From Erysipelotrichaceae bacterium (lineage in GTDB: Bacteria > Bacillota_I > Bacilli_A > Erysipelotrichales > Erysipelotrichaceae), in contig JAUNJW010000144.1 in assembly GCA_030533035.1 (NCBI GenBank), positions 1-5,501 on the forward strand: a stretch of DNA of 5,501 bases. Direction: 5' to 3'. The notes beneath the pieces are model-generated. The model searched no databases. It had not been told where the DNA came from and saw nothing but the letters and a program-made list of their open reading frames with translations. Below, piece by piece: positions 1 to 5,294 of the stretch (within the stretch, counting starts at the first letter, position 1; each line of letters opens with the position of its first letter). Both the position numbers and the translations under genes were made by a program.

Positions 1-2014
1 TGGAAACATTATGGCCGTACAGTTCGGAAAGATACGGCATATTGCCGAGGCCGGCGCCGTCATCCAGGCCGTACGGGAAGTGGTCGGCCGAGATGACAAT
101 GACTGTGTTATCGGCGATGCCGAGTTCTTCCAGACGGTTCACAAGATATGTCAGCGCGTCCTCAAGCTCGAGGTTGCAGGCGACATAGCCCTTGAGACGG
201 TTGGAACAGTCAAGTCCCTGGACACGATCCCAGTTCTTGTTGGTCATCGCGTTGGTGCCGTAGTCATAACCGTTGTGGCCGCTGACTGTCATATAGTAGA
301 CGTCGAAGTGTTCTTCGTTTTCGTAAAGCGGCATTGTGCCCTGGATCATTTCCAGGTCGCTCTGCGGCCATCTCCATCTGACATACTGTTCCATGCCGTT
401 GCCGTATGCCATGAAGCCGTGATTGTAGCCGAGATTCACATGGGTCAGATGGCGGTCATAGAATGTGTATGTGTTGTTATGGAATGCCCATCCCTGGTAG
501 CCGAGCCGGTCAAGCTGGGAAGCGATGGTCATATAATTCGTGAAATTCGCGGTGTTCTTGAATGAGGTGCCGCCGTTTGTCGGCAGCATCCCGAACAGGA
601 TCTCATATTCGCCGCCGGTGGTTCCGGCACTGGCCGGCTGATAATAGTCAGTGAAATTGATTCCCTTTGTGGCAAGTCTGTACAGGGTCGGGGTCAGCTG
701 CGGATCGATGATTTCGCCGGAGAACGCTTCGGCGGTCATCAGGATCAGATTCTTTCCCGCAAACAGGCCGGTATAATCATTCTTTCTTGAAGCGGTCTGG
801 CTGGCGACATAGGCGTCCAGGCTGGCGGCTGTCTTGTTGGCCGTTTTGGCCAGGGCGTCCCAGTCAAATTCCAGTTCGTTCTTGTTCCAGAGCAGCTTTT
901 CCTGGCCGCCCTCCTCAGTGGTATGGATCAGCTTGGTCAGCGTCGGTTCAAAACCGAACTGCATGTCCGGCAGCAGGGTCTTTCTCAGATCCAGACCGAA
1001 CGCGGAAAGAAGGCCGAAGGAGCCGATCGCATTCTGGAAGTTGTATTCACCGGTGAATGTTCCCCAGGCCGGAGAAACATAAACCGTGCCGACGGAACAG
1101 ATGAACAGTGCCAGGCTGGCCGCAAGTGTGAGCAGCTTTTTCTTTCCCGGCAGGACAGCGGCGTCGTTCTTTCTGCTCCAGAACCAGTAAACCGCAGCCG
1201 GCAGGAAATACAGGAAAATCTTTGAGAGGCCGTCAAAGCTGAATATCAACGCAATGACATTTGCCTGGAACTGTCCCAGGGCGTCACCCGCCCCGGAAGT
1301 CATCGTCGCTATATCATAGAAGACCTTGAACTGCTTGTGGACAAAGAAGCACACCAGGAACAGCAGTCCGATCAGCGCTGTCAGAACAGTTCTGACAATC
1401 CGGCGCGGCGTCTGTTTTGAAATGAATCCGCTCAGGAAGCTGGCAAGTGCTGCCCAGAAACCGGAGAACAGCACAATCGCTGCTGTTGAGAATCCGGTAA
1501 ACGGGAAGCCGCCGGCGTGATGGAGAATCATCTCGTCAAAGATCAGCGCCGCCCATAGGAACAGCGTGAATCCGAAGGAGAATTTCTTTTTCTTCTTTTC
1601 CGGCTCTTTTCTGACTTCGGCTCCGGGAACCGCTTCTGTTTCAGGAAGCAGGAGCTCTTCGATTTCCGTCAGATCCGGGATTCTGGCGCTGTAACGCTTT
1701 CTGTACGTGTTCTTTTCCACCCTTGAAAGCCGGCGTCCGTTTTGATAATGGCCGCGTTTTCTGGCCGGTTTATGGTGGTTGTGGCTTGTATGTGAGACTC
1801 TTCCGGCAGATGTTTTCAGAACCCTTGCAGGAGCTTCGTCTGCTTCCGGCTCAGGGATAATATCCTCTGCGGCAGGGGCAACGGCAGGAATTTCATCGCT
1901 CTTTTTCCGGGTGAAAATCTGCTTTGAAGTGTCAGCCAGAGTTTTCAGATAACTCCAGACAGCCGGGATTTCAGGCATCCGGCTGAAGAGTGTTTTTTTC
2001 TTTGTTTTTGACAT
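1..2014 (-). CDS. LTA-synthase-like membrane sulfatase-fold phosphoglycerol transferase, 3' end cut by window
   Basis: Read on the minus strand from ATG 2014-2012, the frame is open for 671 codons and leaves the window without a stop. By family, LtaS-type enzymes move glycerol phosphate from phosphatidylglycerol onto a polymer outside the membrane. Seen here: a hydrophilic Lys/Arg/His-rich N-terminus (residues 1-145), about five hydrophobic segments (near 148-164, 174-198, 207-226, 250-279 and 293-313), a linker, then an extracellular sulfatase-fold domain from about 420. Matches to LtaS active-site motifs are NLILMTAEAF (metal-binding Glu429), AGTTGGEYE (nucleophile Thr465 or 466), YDR (Arg521), SGHNGY (His580) and SADHF (Asp644, His645). 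The catalytic core therefore looks intact; only the C-terminal tail is missing. The start is uncertain: AGGG touches the ATG rather than being spaced from it, and an in-frame ATG at 2059-2057 also lacks a ribosome binding site. Which polymer or paralogue class (LtaS, LtaP, YfnI, YqgS) cannot be told. Confidence 0.9.
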   Translation of the reverse strand, partial: MSKTKKKTLFSRMPEIPAVWSYLKTLADTSKQIFTRKKSDEIPAVAPAAEDIIPEPEADEAPARVLKTSAGRVSHTSHNHHKPARKRGHYQNGRRLSRVEKNTYRKRYSARIPDLTEIEELLLPETEAVPGAEVRKEPEKKKKKFSFGFTLFLWAALIFDEMILHHAGGFPFTGFSTAAIVLFSGFWAALASFLSGFISKQTPRRIVRTVLTALIGLLFLVCFFVHKQFKVFYDIATMTSGAGDALGQFQANVIALIFSFDGLSKIFLYFLPAAVYWFWSRKNDAAVLPGKKKLLTLAASLALFICSVGTVYVSPAWGTFTGEYNFQNAIGSFGLLSAFGLDLRKTLLPDMQFGFEPTLTKLIHTTEEGGQEKLLWNKNELEFDWDALAKTANKTAASLDAYVASQTASRKNDYTGLFAGKNLILMTAEAFSGEIIDPQLTPTLYRLATKGINFTDYYQPASAGTTGGEYEILFGMLPTNGGTSFKNTANFTNYMTIASQLDRLGYQGWAFHNNTYTFYDRHLTHVNLGYNHGFMAYGNGMEQYVRWRWPQSDLEMIQGTMPLYENEEHFDVYYMTVSGHNGYDYGTNAMTNKNWDRVQGLDCSNRLKGYVACNLELEDALTYLVNRLEELGIADNTVIVISADHFPYGLDDGAGLGNMPYLSELYGHNVS

Positions 2015-2025
2015 CCCTATTATTA

Positions 2026-2050
2026 TTGTGTTTTTTTGTTCAAAACACAA
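2026..2050. repeat. Perfect 9-bp inverted repeat upstream of the LTA synthase start
   Basis: TTGTGTTTT (2026-2034) and AAAACACAA (2042-2050) are exact reverse complements separated by 7 bases. The near arm ends 11 bases before the minus-strand start codon at 2014. In RNA it could fold into an A/U-rich hairpin in the LTA synthase leader; as DNA it could be a regulator site. Function is inferred only. Confidence 0.55.
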
Positions 2051-2071
2051 ACCAAACATTTCAAAGACAGA

Positions 2072-2090
2072 GAATATTAAGTTAATATTC
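2072..2090. promoter_or_regulatory. 19-bp near-perfect palindrome, candidate operator between divergent genes
   Basis: GAATATTAA (2072-2080) and TTAATATTC (2082-2090) are exact reverse complements around a single central G. The site lies between the divergent LTA synthase gene and the membrane protein/ROK kinase operon, 5 bases before the ribosome binding site of the latter. Size, symmetry and position fit a dimeric repressor or activator site. The arms also contain TAATAT on both strands, which resembles a -10 box, but no convincing -35 partner was found for either direction. The regulator is unknown. Confidence 0.5.
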
Positions 2091-2094
2091 AGTT

Positions 2095-2099
2095 GAGGT
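2095..2099 (+). promoter_or_regulatory. Ribosome binding site of the 97-residue membrane protein
   Basis: GAGGT lies 7 bases upstream of ATG 2107 and supports that start. It follows directly after the palindrome, so a protein bound there could also affect the start of this transcript. Confidence 0.6.
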
Positions 2100-2106
2100 A
2101 TTTTTT

Positions 2107-2400
2107 ATGCATGAATTTGACAAAAAGGAACAGCAGCGGATCAGCTCGCTTGAACAGATGGACCGCTACCTGATCGATCCGAGGGATCATGTCCTGCGCA
2201 GTTTTGACGGGCGGCCTGTCATGCAGGAAAAAACAATTCCGGTGATCATCCTGATCATGCTCGCCGGCTGTATCGCCTGCGCTGCCATCGGTCTTTTCCG
2301 GCCTTCCACCCAGAAGATTTTATTGATGGCTGCGGCTGCTTTCTTCGGTTTTTACGCGGTGCGCTATTATCAGTATCTGCGCGCCCTGAAAGGAAAATGA
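2107..2400 (+). CDS. Small two-helix membrane protein of unknown function
   Basis: This 97-residue protein has a charged N-terminal half (residues 1-42, with DKKEQQR and several Asp/Arg pairs), then two hydrophobic segments at about 43-64 (TIPVIILIMLAGCIACAAIG) and 70-86 (KILLMAAAAFFGFYAV) joined by a tight loop containing Arg and Pro. The tail RYYQYLRALKGK is basic. The positive-inside rule predicts a hairpin with both ends in the cytoplasm. There is no signal peptide, lipobox or catalytic motif. I do not recognise the family. GAGGT upstream supports the start. Its stop overlaps a possible start of the ROK kinase by 4 bases (ATGA), so the two genes are probably co-transcribed and translationally coupled. 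A role near sugar uptake or kinase localisation is conceivable but rests on position alone. Confidence 0.8.
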   Translation: MHEFDKKEQQRISSLEQMDRYLIDPRDHVLRSFDGRPVMQEKTIPVIILIMLAGCIACAAIGLFRPSTQKILLMAAAAFFGFYAVRYYQYLRALKGK

Positions 2401-2402
2401 AT

Positions 2403-3347
2403 ATGAAACAATATCTGGTTTTTGACTGGGGCGGCACATATCTCAAATATGCCCTCATGAATGAAGAAGCTGAGATCCTTGAAAAAGGGGAAGTCCCTTC
2501 CCCCGCCAGGGATGCTTGCAGGGAAGACTTTTACAGCGTGCTGGATCCGGTTGTTGAAAAATACAGGAATGTCATCAGCGGGATCGCTGTTTCCTCTGCC
2601 GGAATCATTGATTCCTTCAGAGGAATCATCCGTGTGGTTGCTGTATTCCCGTTTCTGAACGGCTGTCATATCAAAGAAGAACTGGAAGAAAGATACGGCC
2701 TTCCGTTCACCATTGAAAATGACGGCAAGAGCGCGGCTCTTGCGGAATACTGGCGCGGCTCGCTGAAGGGCTGCGGCTCCGGCGCGGTCATGCTGATCGG
2801 CACCGGCATCGGCGGCGGACTGATCCTGGACGGAAAGCTGAGAAGGGGAAATGATTTCCTTGCCGGTGAATTCTCATCAATGATAATCGATATCAATCAC
2901 CGGGATGAACCGGAAGGCTACTGGGCTTCGCTCGGCTACCGGGGACTGCTGAAAAGATATACGCAGCAGTGTGAAGAAGACGCATCTGACATCGACGGCC
3001 GCACCTTCTTCGAACGGCTTAAAGAAGGGGACGAAAAAGCGGAAACGGCACTGAAACAATATACAGATGACCTGGCTGCGGCGCTGTTCAGTTTAAACAT
3101 GCTGCTGAATCTTGACTGCATCAGCATCGGCGGCGGCATCTCGGCGGCACCGGAACTGATGGCATATTTACAGCGTTCCATTGATGAAATTCCGGAATGG
3201 AATCCTGACATGCGCGCAGGTTTGAATTTCCCTCTGCCATGTGTAAAAGTCTGTGAATTTCACAATGACGCCAACCTGATCGGTGCGCTTTTCCACCATC
3301 TTTCTGACAAATTGGAAACGCAACAAACAAAGCACAAAGTTTTATGA
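2403..3347 (+). CDS. ROK-family sugar kinase without the usual zinc-binding motif
   Basis: The 314-residue product has the ROK (repressor, ORF, kinase) fold. ROK kinases transfer phosphate from ATP to a hexose such as glucose, N-acetylmannosamine or a beta-glucoside in the cytoplasm. Visible motifs: N-terminal phosphate loop VFDWGGTYLKYAL (7-18), FTIENDGKSAALAE with catalytic Asp107, IGTGIGGGLI (132-141), adenosine-site SIGGGIS (241-247) and C-terminal DANLIGAL (289-296). No N-terminal helix-turn-helix is present, so it is an enzyme type and not a NagC/XylR-like repressor. Unusual: the GExGH motif reads GEFSSM (155-160), and the usual CxCGxxGCxE zinc site is absent; GYWASLGYRGLL occupies that place. 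I chose ATG 2403 because AGGA (2391-2394) is 8 bases upstream; ATG 2397, adding two residues, overlaps the upstream stop and has only 2 bases of spacing. Substrate cannot be named. Confidence 0.88.
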   Translation: MKQYLVFDWGGTYLKYALMNEEAEILEKGEVPSPARDACREDFYSVLDPVVEKYRNVISGIAVSSAGIIDSFRGIIRVVAVFPFLNGCHIKEELEERYGLPFTIENDGKSAALAEYWRGSLKGCGSGAVMLIGTGIGGGLILDGKLRRGNDFLAGEFSSMIIDINHRDEPEGYWASLGYRGLLKRYTQQCEEDASDIDGRTFFERLKEGDEKAETALKQYTDDLAAALFSLNMLLNLDCISIGGGISAAPELMAYLQRSIDEIPEWNPDMRAGLNFPLPCVKVCEFHNDANLIGALFHHLSDKLETQQTKHKVL

Positions 3348-3356
3348 TGTCAAGGA

Positions 3357-3385
3357 TTGGAATTAAAAAACTTTAGGTTTAATAT
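3357..3385 (+). promoter_or_regulatory. Candidate sigma-A promoter for the small acidic ORF
   Basis: TTGGAA (3357-3362) and TAATAT (3380-3385) are separated by exactly 17 bases; each matches the consensus at 4 of 6 positions. Transcription would start near 3392, just upstream of the purine-rich ribosome binding site. This placement argues against the ATG at 3384, which lies inside the -10 box. Confidence 0.5.
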
Positions 3386-3400
3386 GTTACGCGTTGAAGG

Positions 3401-3407
3401 AAAGGAA
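3401..3407 (+). promoter_or_regulatory. Ribosome binding site of the small acidic ORF
   Basis: AAAGGAA lies 6 bases before ATG 3414, within a longer purine run (AAGGAAAGGAA). It is the main reason for choosing 3414 over the in-frame ATG at 3384. Confidence 0.6.
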
Positions 3408-3413
3408 CTGAGA

Positions 3414-3536
3414 ATGGAAGAGGCTATGGAAGAAAGCGTTGTCTTCTCCTGGTCTGACCGGTTCGAGGAGCAGGAAAATACTGAGCCTCTCTCGTTCGAC
3501 GAGATTAGAGAAGTCATTGCGGAACTCAGATTCTAA
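3414..3536 (+). CDS. Small acidic protein, 40 residues, unknown function
   Basis: A short ORF with a good ribosome binding site, a candidate promoter upstream and a strong terminator downstream. The product is very acidic: eleven Glu and two Asp against three Arg and no Lys, net charge about -10. It starts MEEAMEESVVFSWSDRF, has a Glu-rich middle, and ends PLSFDEIREVIAELRF, where the last dozen residues could form an amphipathic helix. There is no membrane segment, signal peptide or Cys. I do not recognise a family. Starting at the in-frame ATG 3384 would give 50 residues, but that codon overlaps the proposed -10 box. It may be transcribed alone or by read-through from the ROK kinase, whose stop is 66 bases upstream. 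A true gene is likely but not certain at this length. Confidence 0.55.
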   Translation: MEEAMEESVVFSWSDRFEEQENTEPLSFDEIREVIAELRF

Positions 3537-3550
3537 CAACATCGCAGAAA

Positions 3551-3568
3551 GGGAAGGCGGCACTTCCC
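3551..3568. terminator. Accessory hairpin downstream of the small ORF and lactonase
   Basis: GGGAAG (3551-3556) and CTTCCC (3563-3568) form a perfect 6-bp stem with a 6-base loop. On the minus strand it is followed by a short TTTC run, so it may back up termination of lactonase transcripts. No T-tract follows on the plus strand. Confidence 0.35.
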
Positions 3569-3581
3569 CAAAGCAAAATGA

Positions 3582-3609
3582 AAACAGTCCCGGCGGGACT
3601 GTTTCTTTT
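3582..3609. terminator. Bidirectional Rho-independent terminator between convergent genes
   Basis: AAACAGTCCC (3582-3591) and GGGACTGTTT (3595-3604) form a perfect 10-bp stem with a GGC loop. On the plus strand it runs into TTTCTTTTGTT; on the minus strand it runs into TTTTCATTTTG. The lactonase stop codon (3611-3613, minus) and the small ORF stop (3534-3536, plus) flank it, so it can end both transcripts. Confidence 0.85.
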
Positions 3610-3610
3610 G

Positions 3611-4855
3611 TTAAACAATGACCGAACACGGGGAACTGATCTGCAGTTCTCCTTTTTTCTCCCTGATTCTTCCATCCTCCGCCAGGCTGAAGATCTGGAT
3701 GAGATTCTGATCCAGCAGGCTGACAAAGAGAAGCGTGTTTTCTTTGTTCAGGTTAAAGCCGCGGGGATCTTTTCCTGCCAGCGGGAACACCTGTTTCAGC
3801 TGCAGGCGTCCGTCTTCAGAGACGTCAAGGACGGAGAGGCTGCCGTCGGACCCGAAGCAGCGGTCGGAAACATACAGATGCCTGCCGTCGGAGGAAATGT
3901 GGATATCACTGCACATCACCGCGTTTCTGTCGCCGAAGCCGGATGTGTTCTTTTCGCCTTCGTCCGCGTGTCTTTTTGCAAACTCAGGCAGCGGCCTTTC
4001 CCTGTAGTATTCATCTTCCATGACCTGTGCTGTCTGCAGTTCCGTGAGAAATCCGGTTTCTTCATTGACTTCAAATACGGAAACGCATGGATAATTCTCA
4101 TTGACAACGTAGAGCAGGTTTTTCTCCGGGTGGAAAACCGCATGTCTTGGCGCGAGCCCGGGCTTTGTCAGAATTCTCTGAAGGACTGTGAGTTTTCCGG
4201 TTTCTTCATCCAGGCGCATGACTTCAATGGCGTCGCAGCCGCGGTTGCAGGCAATGACCAGATCACCGCGTATTTTCACACAGTGAAGATGACTCGCGGA
4301 CTGGCCGCCGCCATGGCACCAGTAGCCGCTTCCGGTGAAGATTTTCAGATCGGTCAGCTCACCGATGGACCCGTCCTCCCTTAATGAGAATACGGCGATG
4401 GAAGAGTCGTCAAACCCTCTCTGGAGCACCCACTTTCCCTGATCATCCTGAACATAATGGCAGGTGACGGTGGAATGGGAGCCATGGTTGGAAGCCAGAA
4501 GATATTTTCCGCTTTCAGAAACACTGACATAAGAAGTCCTGGCACCGTACGAGATGGAATCATTCAGAAATGACAGGGATCCGTCCTCTTCGATTCTGCA
4601 GGCGCTGACACCGCCGCCGGAACCGTTGAGACCGGTGAAATCCTTTGTTTCGCTGGCTGCATAAATATACTTCCTGTTCCACTCCGTGATGATGCCGCTG
4701 TTTTCACAGGGTACACTGGCCAGCTTCTGCAGATGGCAGTCTGAATCCATCGATAAAGTATAAATTCCTTCGCCGCTGCCGGTGACGCTGGCAGCTGCTT
4801 TTCCCCTGCCGGCACTGACAGAACCGGCATAAAGAATGGTATGGGTCTGATCCAT
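3611..4855 (-). CDS. Lactonase-family seven-bladed beta-propeller, probable 6-phosphogluconolactonase
   Basis: The 414-residue product fits the lactonase family (PF10282), typified by YbhE of E. coli and YkgB of B. subtilis. These cytoplasmic enzymes hydrolyse 6-phosphogluconolactone in the oxidative pentose phosphate pathway. The family's repeated blade motifs are visible: YLLASNHGSHSTVTCHY, SASHLHCVKI, PRHAVFHPEKNLLYVVNENY, DIHISSDGRHLYVSDRCFGS and PRGFNLNKENTLLFVSLLDQ, in the order expected for consecutive blades. It is longer than typical members (about 330-350 residues), with extra sequence in the first blades (a Gly/Ser-rich stretch near 10-30 and around 75-85) and near 300-310. There is no signal peptide. 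AAAGGA about 8 bases before ATG 4855 supports the start. It is divergent from infA and convergent with the ROK kinase side. Exact substrate is inferred from the family; some relatives act on other lactones or have unknown roles. Confidence 0.85.
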   Translation of the reverse strand: MDQTHTILYAGSVSAGRGKAAASVTGSGEGIYTLSMDSDCHLQKLASVPCENSGIITEWNRKYIYAASETKDFTGLNGSGGGVSACRIEEDGSLSFLNDSISYGARTSYVSVSESGKYLLASNHGSHSTVTCHYVQDDQGKWVLQRGFDDSSIAVFSLREDGSIGELTDLKIFTGSGYWCHGGGQSASHLHCVKIRGDLVIACNRGCDAIEVMRLDEETGKLTVLQRILTKPGLAPRHAVFHPEKNLLYVVNENYPCVSVFEVNEETGFLTELQTAQVMEDEYYRERPLPEFAKRHADEGEKNTSGFGDRNAVMCSDIHISSDGRHLYVSDRCFGSDGSLSVLDVSEDGRLQLKQVFPLAGKDPRGFNLNKENTLLFVSLLDQNLIQIFSLAEDGRIREKKGELQISSPCSVIV

Positions 4856-4905
4856 ATTGATTTCCTTTCAATCTGTGCTTTAATATGGCGCTTTTCGTTG
4901 CTTTT

Positions 4906-4911
4906 ATCATA
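4906..4911 (-). promoter_or_regulatory. Candidate -10 box for the lactonase gene
   Basis: On the minus strand this reads TATGAT, 5 of 6 matches to the -10 consensus, giving a leader of roughly 45 bases before ATG 4855. The expected -35 position (about 4929-4934) is poor. If real, this promoter overlaps the infA promoter. Confidence 0.3.
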
Positions 4912-4930
4912 CAGGGAAGAAAAAAACATG

Positions 4931-4939
4931 TGCTATAAT
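4931..4939 (+). promoter_or_regulatory. Extended -10 promoter of infA
   Basis: TGCTATAAT is a perfect extended -10 element (TGnTATAAT). No good -35 is seen 16-18 bases upstream, which extended -10 promoters tolerate. Transcription would start near 4946, giving a leader of under 30 bases with no room for a riboswitch. Confidence 0.7.
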
Positions 4940-4959
4940 ACTTTCGTATTTTAACGGGG

Positions 4960-4965
4960 AAGGAG
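4960..4965 (+). promoter_or_regulatory. Strong ribosome binding site of infA
   Basis: AAGGAG followed by TGA is close to the full anti-Shine-Dalgarno complement, 7 bases from ATG 4973. It fits a highly translated housekeeping gene and fixes the start. Confidence 0.8.
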
Positions 4966-4972
4966 TGATTGA

Positions 4973-5188
4973 ATGAGCAGAAAGGACGCAATTCAGATTG
5001 ACGGTGTCGTTACGGACATCATGCCGAATGCCTTTAAAGTTGAATTGGAAAACGGTATGGAAATCCGCGCAGTACTCGCGGGCAAGCTGAGAATGCATCA
5101 TATCAAGGTTCTTCAGGGAGACAAGGTATCAGTCGAACTGTCACCGTATGATCTGACCAACGGACGTATTACATACCGATACAGATAA
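4973..5188 (+). CDS. infA: Translation initiation factor IF-1
   Basis: The 71-residue product is a single S1/OB-fold domain. IF-1 binds the 30S A site with IF-2 and IF-3 during initiation. Clear family landmarks are [24 protein letters not shown] at the N-terminal half (positions 5-28), GKLRM (37-41), [14 protein letters not shown] (49-62) and the C-terminal GRITYRYR. Compared with the usual 72-residue form, one residue is missing at the common NAMFxVELENG site (here [10 protein letters not shown]), and the usual AHxSGK reads AVLAGK. The gene stands alone with its own promoter and terminator. In most Bacillota infA sits in the ribosomal protein cluster near rpmJ and rpsM; here it lies between a lactonase gene and an FNT transporter. 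It may be a relocated single copy or a second paralogue; the window cannot decide. Confidence 0.95.
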   Translation: MSRKDAIQIDGVVTDIMPNAFKVELENGMEIRAVLAGKLRMHHIKVLQGDKVSVELSPYDLTNGRITYRYR

Positions 5189-5196
5189 GTCCTACT

Positions 5197-5227
5197 GGGC
5201 CGGGCAGAAGTTCCGGTCTTTCTTTTT
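5197..5227 (+). terminator. Rho-independent terminator after infA
   Basis: GGGCCGG (5197-5203) pairs with CCGGTCT (5213-5219) through a 9-base loop, with two G-U wobbles, and is followed by TTTCTTTTT. It begins 8 bases after the infA stop and separates infA from the transporter gene. Confidence 0.65.
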
Positions 5228-5237
5228 GCCTGCGCGC

Positions 5238-5265
5238 TTGCCAATTCCCTTAAAAATGTTAGACT
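5238..5265 (+). promoter_or_regulatory. Candidate promoter of the FNT transporter gene
   Basis: TTGCCA (5238-5243) and TAGACT (5260-5265) are 16 bases apart. A TG at 5257-5258 makes an extended -10 (TGTTAGACT). Transcription would start near 5272, leaving a short leader containing the ribosome binding site. It sits right after the infA terminator. Confidence 0.5.
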
Positions 5266-5280
5266 CTTGTATGTTCACGG

Positions 5281-5285
5281 GGAGG
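5281..5285 (+). promoter_or_regulatory. Ribosome binding site of the FNT transporter
   Basis: GGAGG lies 9 bases upstream of ATG 5295 and supports that start codon. Confidence 0.65.
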
Positions 5286-5294
5286 AATGAAAGT

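Noticed and set aside
11..565. 184-codon plus-strand ORF
   Set aside because: It is antisense to the well-supported catalytic domain of the LTA-synthase-like gene, has no ribosome binding site and no family resemblance; codon bias of the true gene explains the open frame.
3384..3536. Longer 50-residue version of the small acidic protein from ATG 3384
   Set aside because: That ATG overlaps the proposed -10 box and has only a weak AGG upstream, while ATG 3414 has a clear, well-spaced AAAGGAA.
3387..3629. 80-codon minus-strand ORF covering the small acidic gene
   Set aside because: It overlaps the lactonase stop and crosses the terminator stem; no ribosome binding site is seen, and the opposite-strand small ORF has better signals.
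3578..4384. 268-codon plus-strand ORF
   Set aside because: It starts inside the terminator hairpin and runs antisense to the lactonase, whose blade motifs are clear; no promoter or ribosome binding site supports it.
4937..4950. Small inverted repeat AATAC-TTTC-GTATT at the infA promoter
   Set aside because: The left arm overlaps the -10 box, so it would not be in the transcript, and a 5-bp A/T-rich repeat is easily due to chance.
5189..5294. Possible riboswitch or leader RNA between infA and the FNT gene
   Set aside because: After the terminator and promoter are accounted for, the predicted leader is only about 23 bases, too short for a structured regulator.
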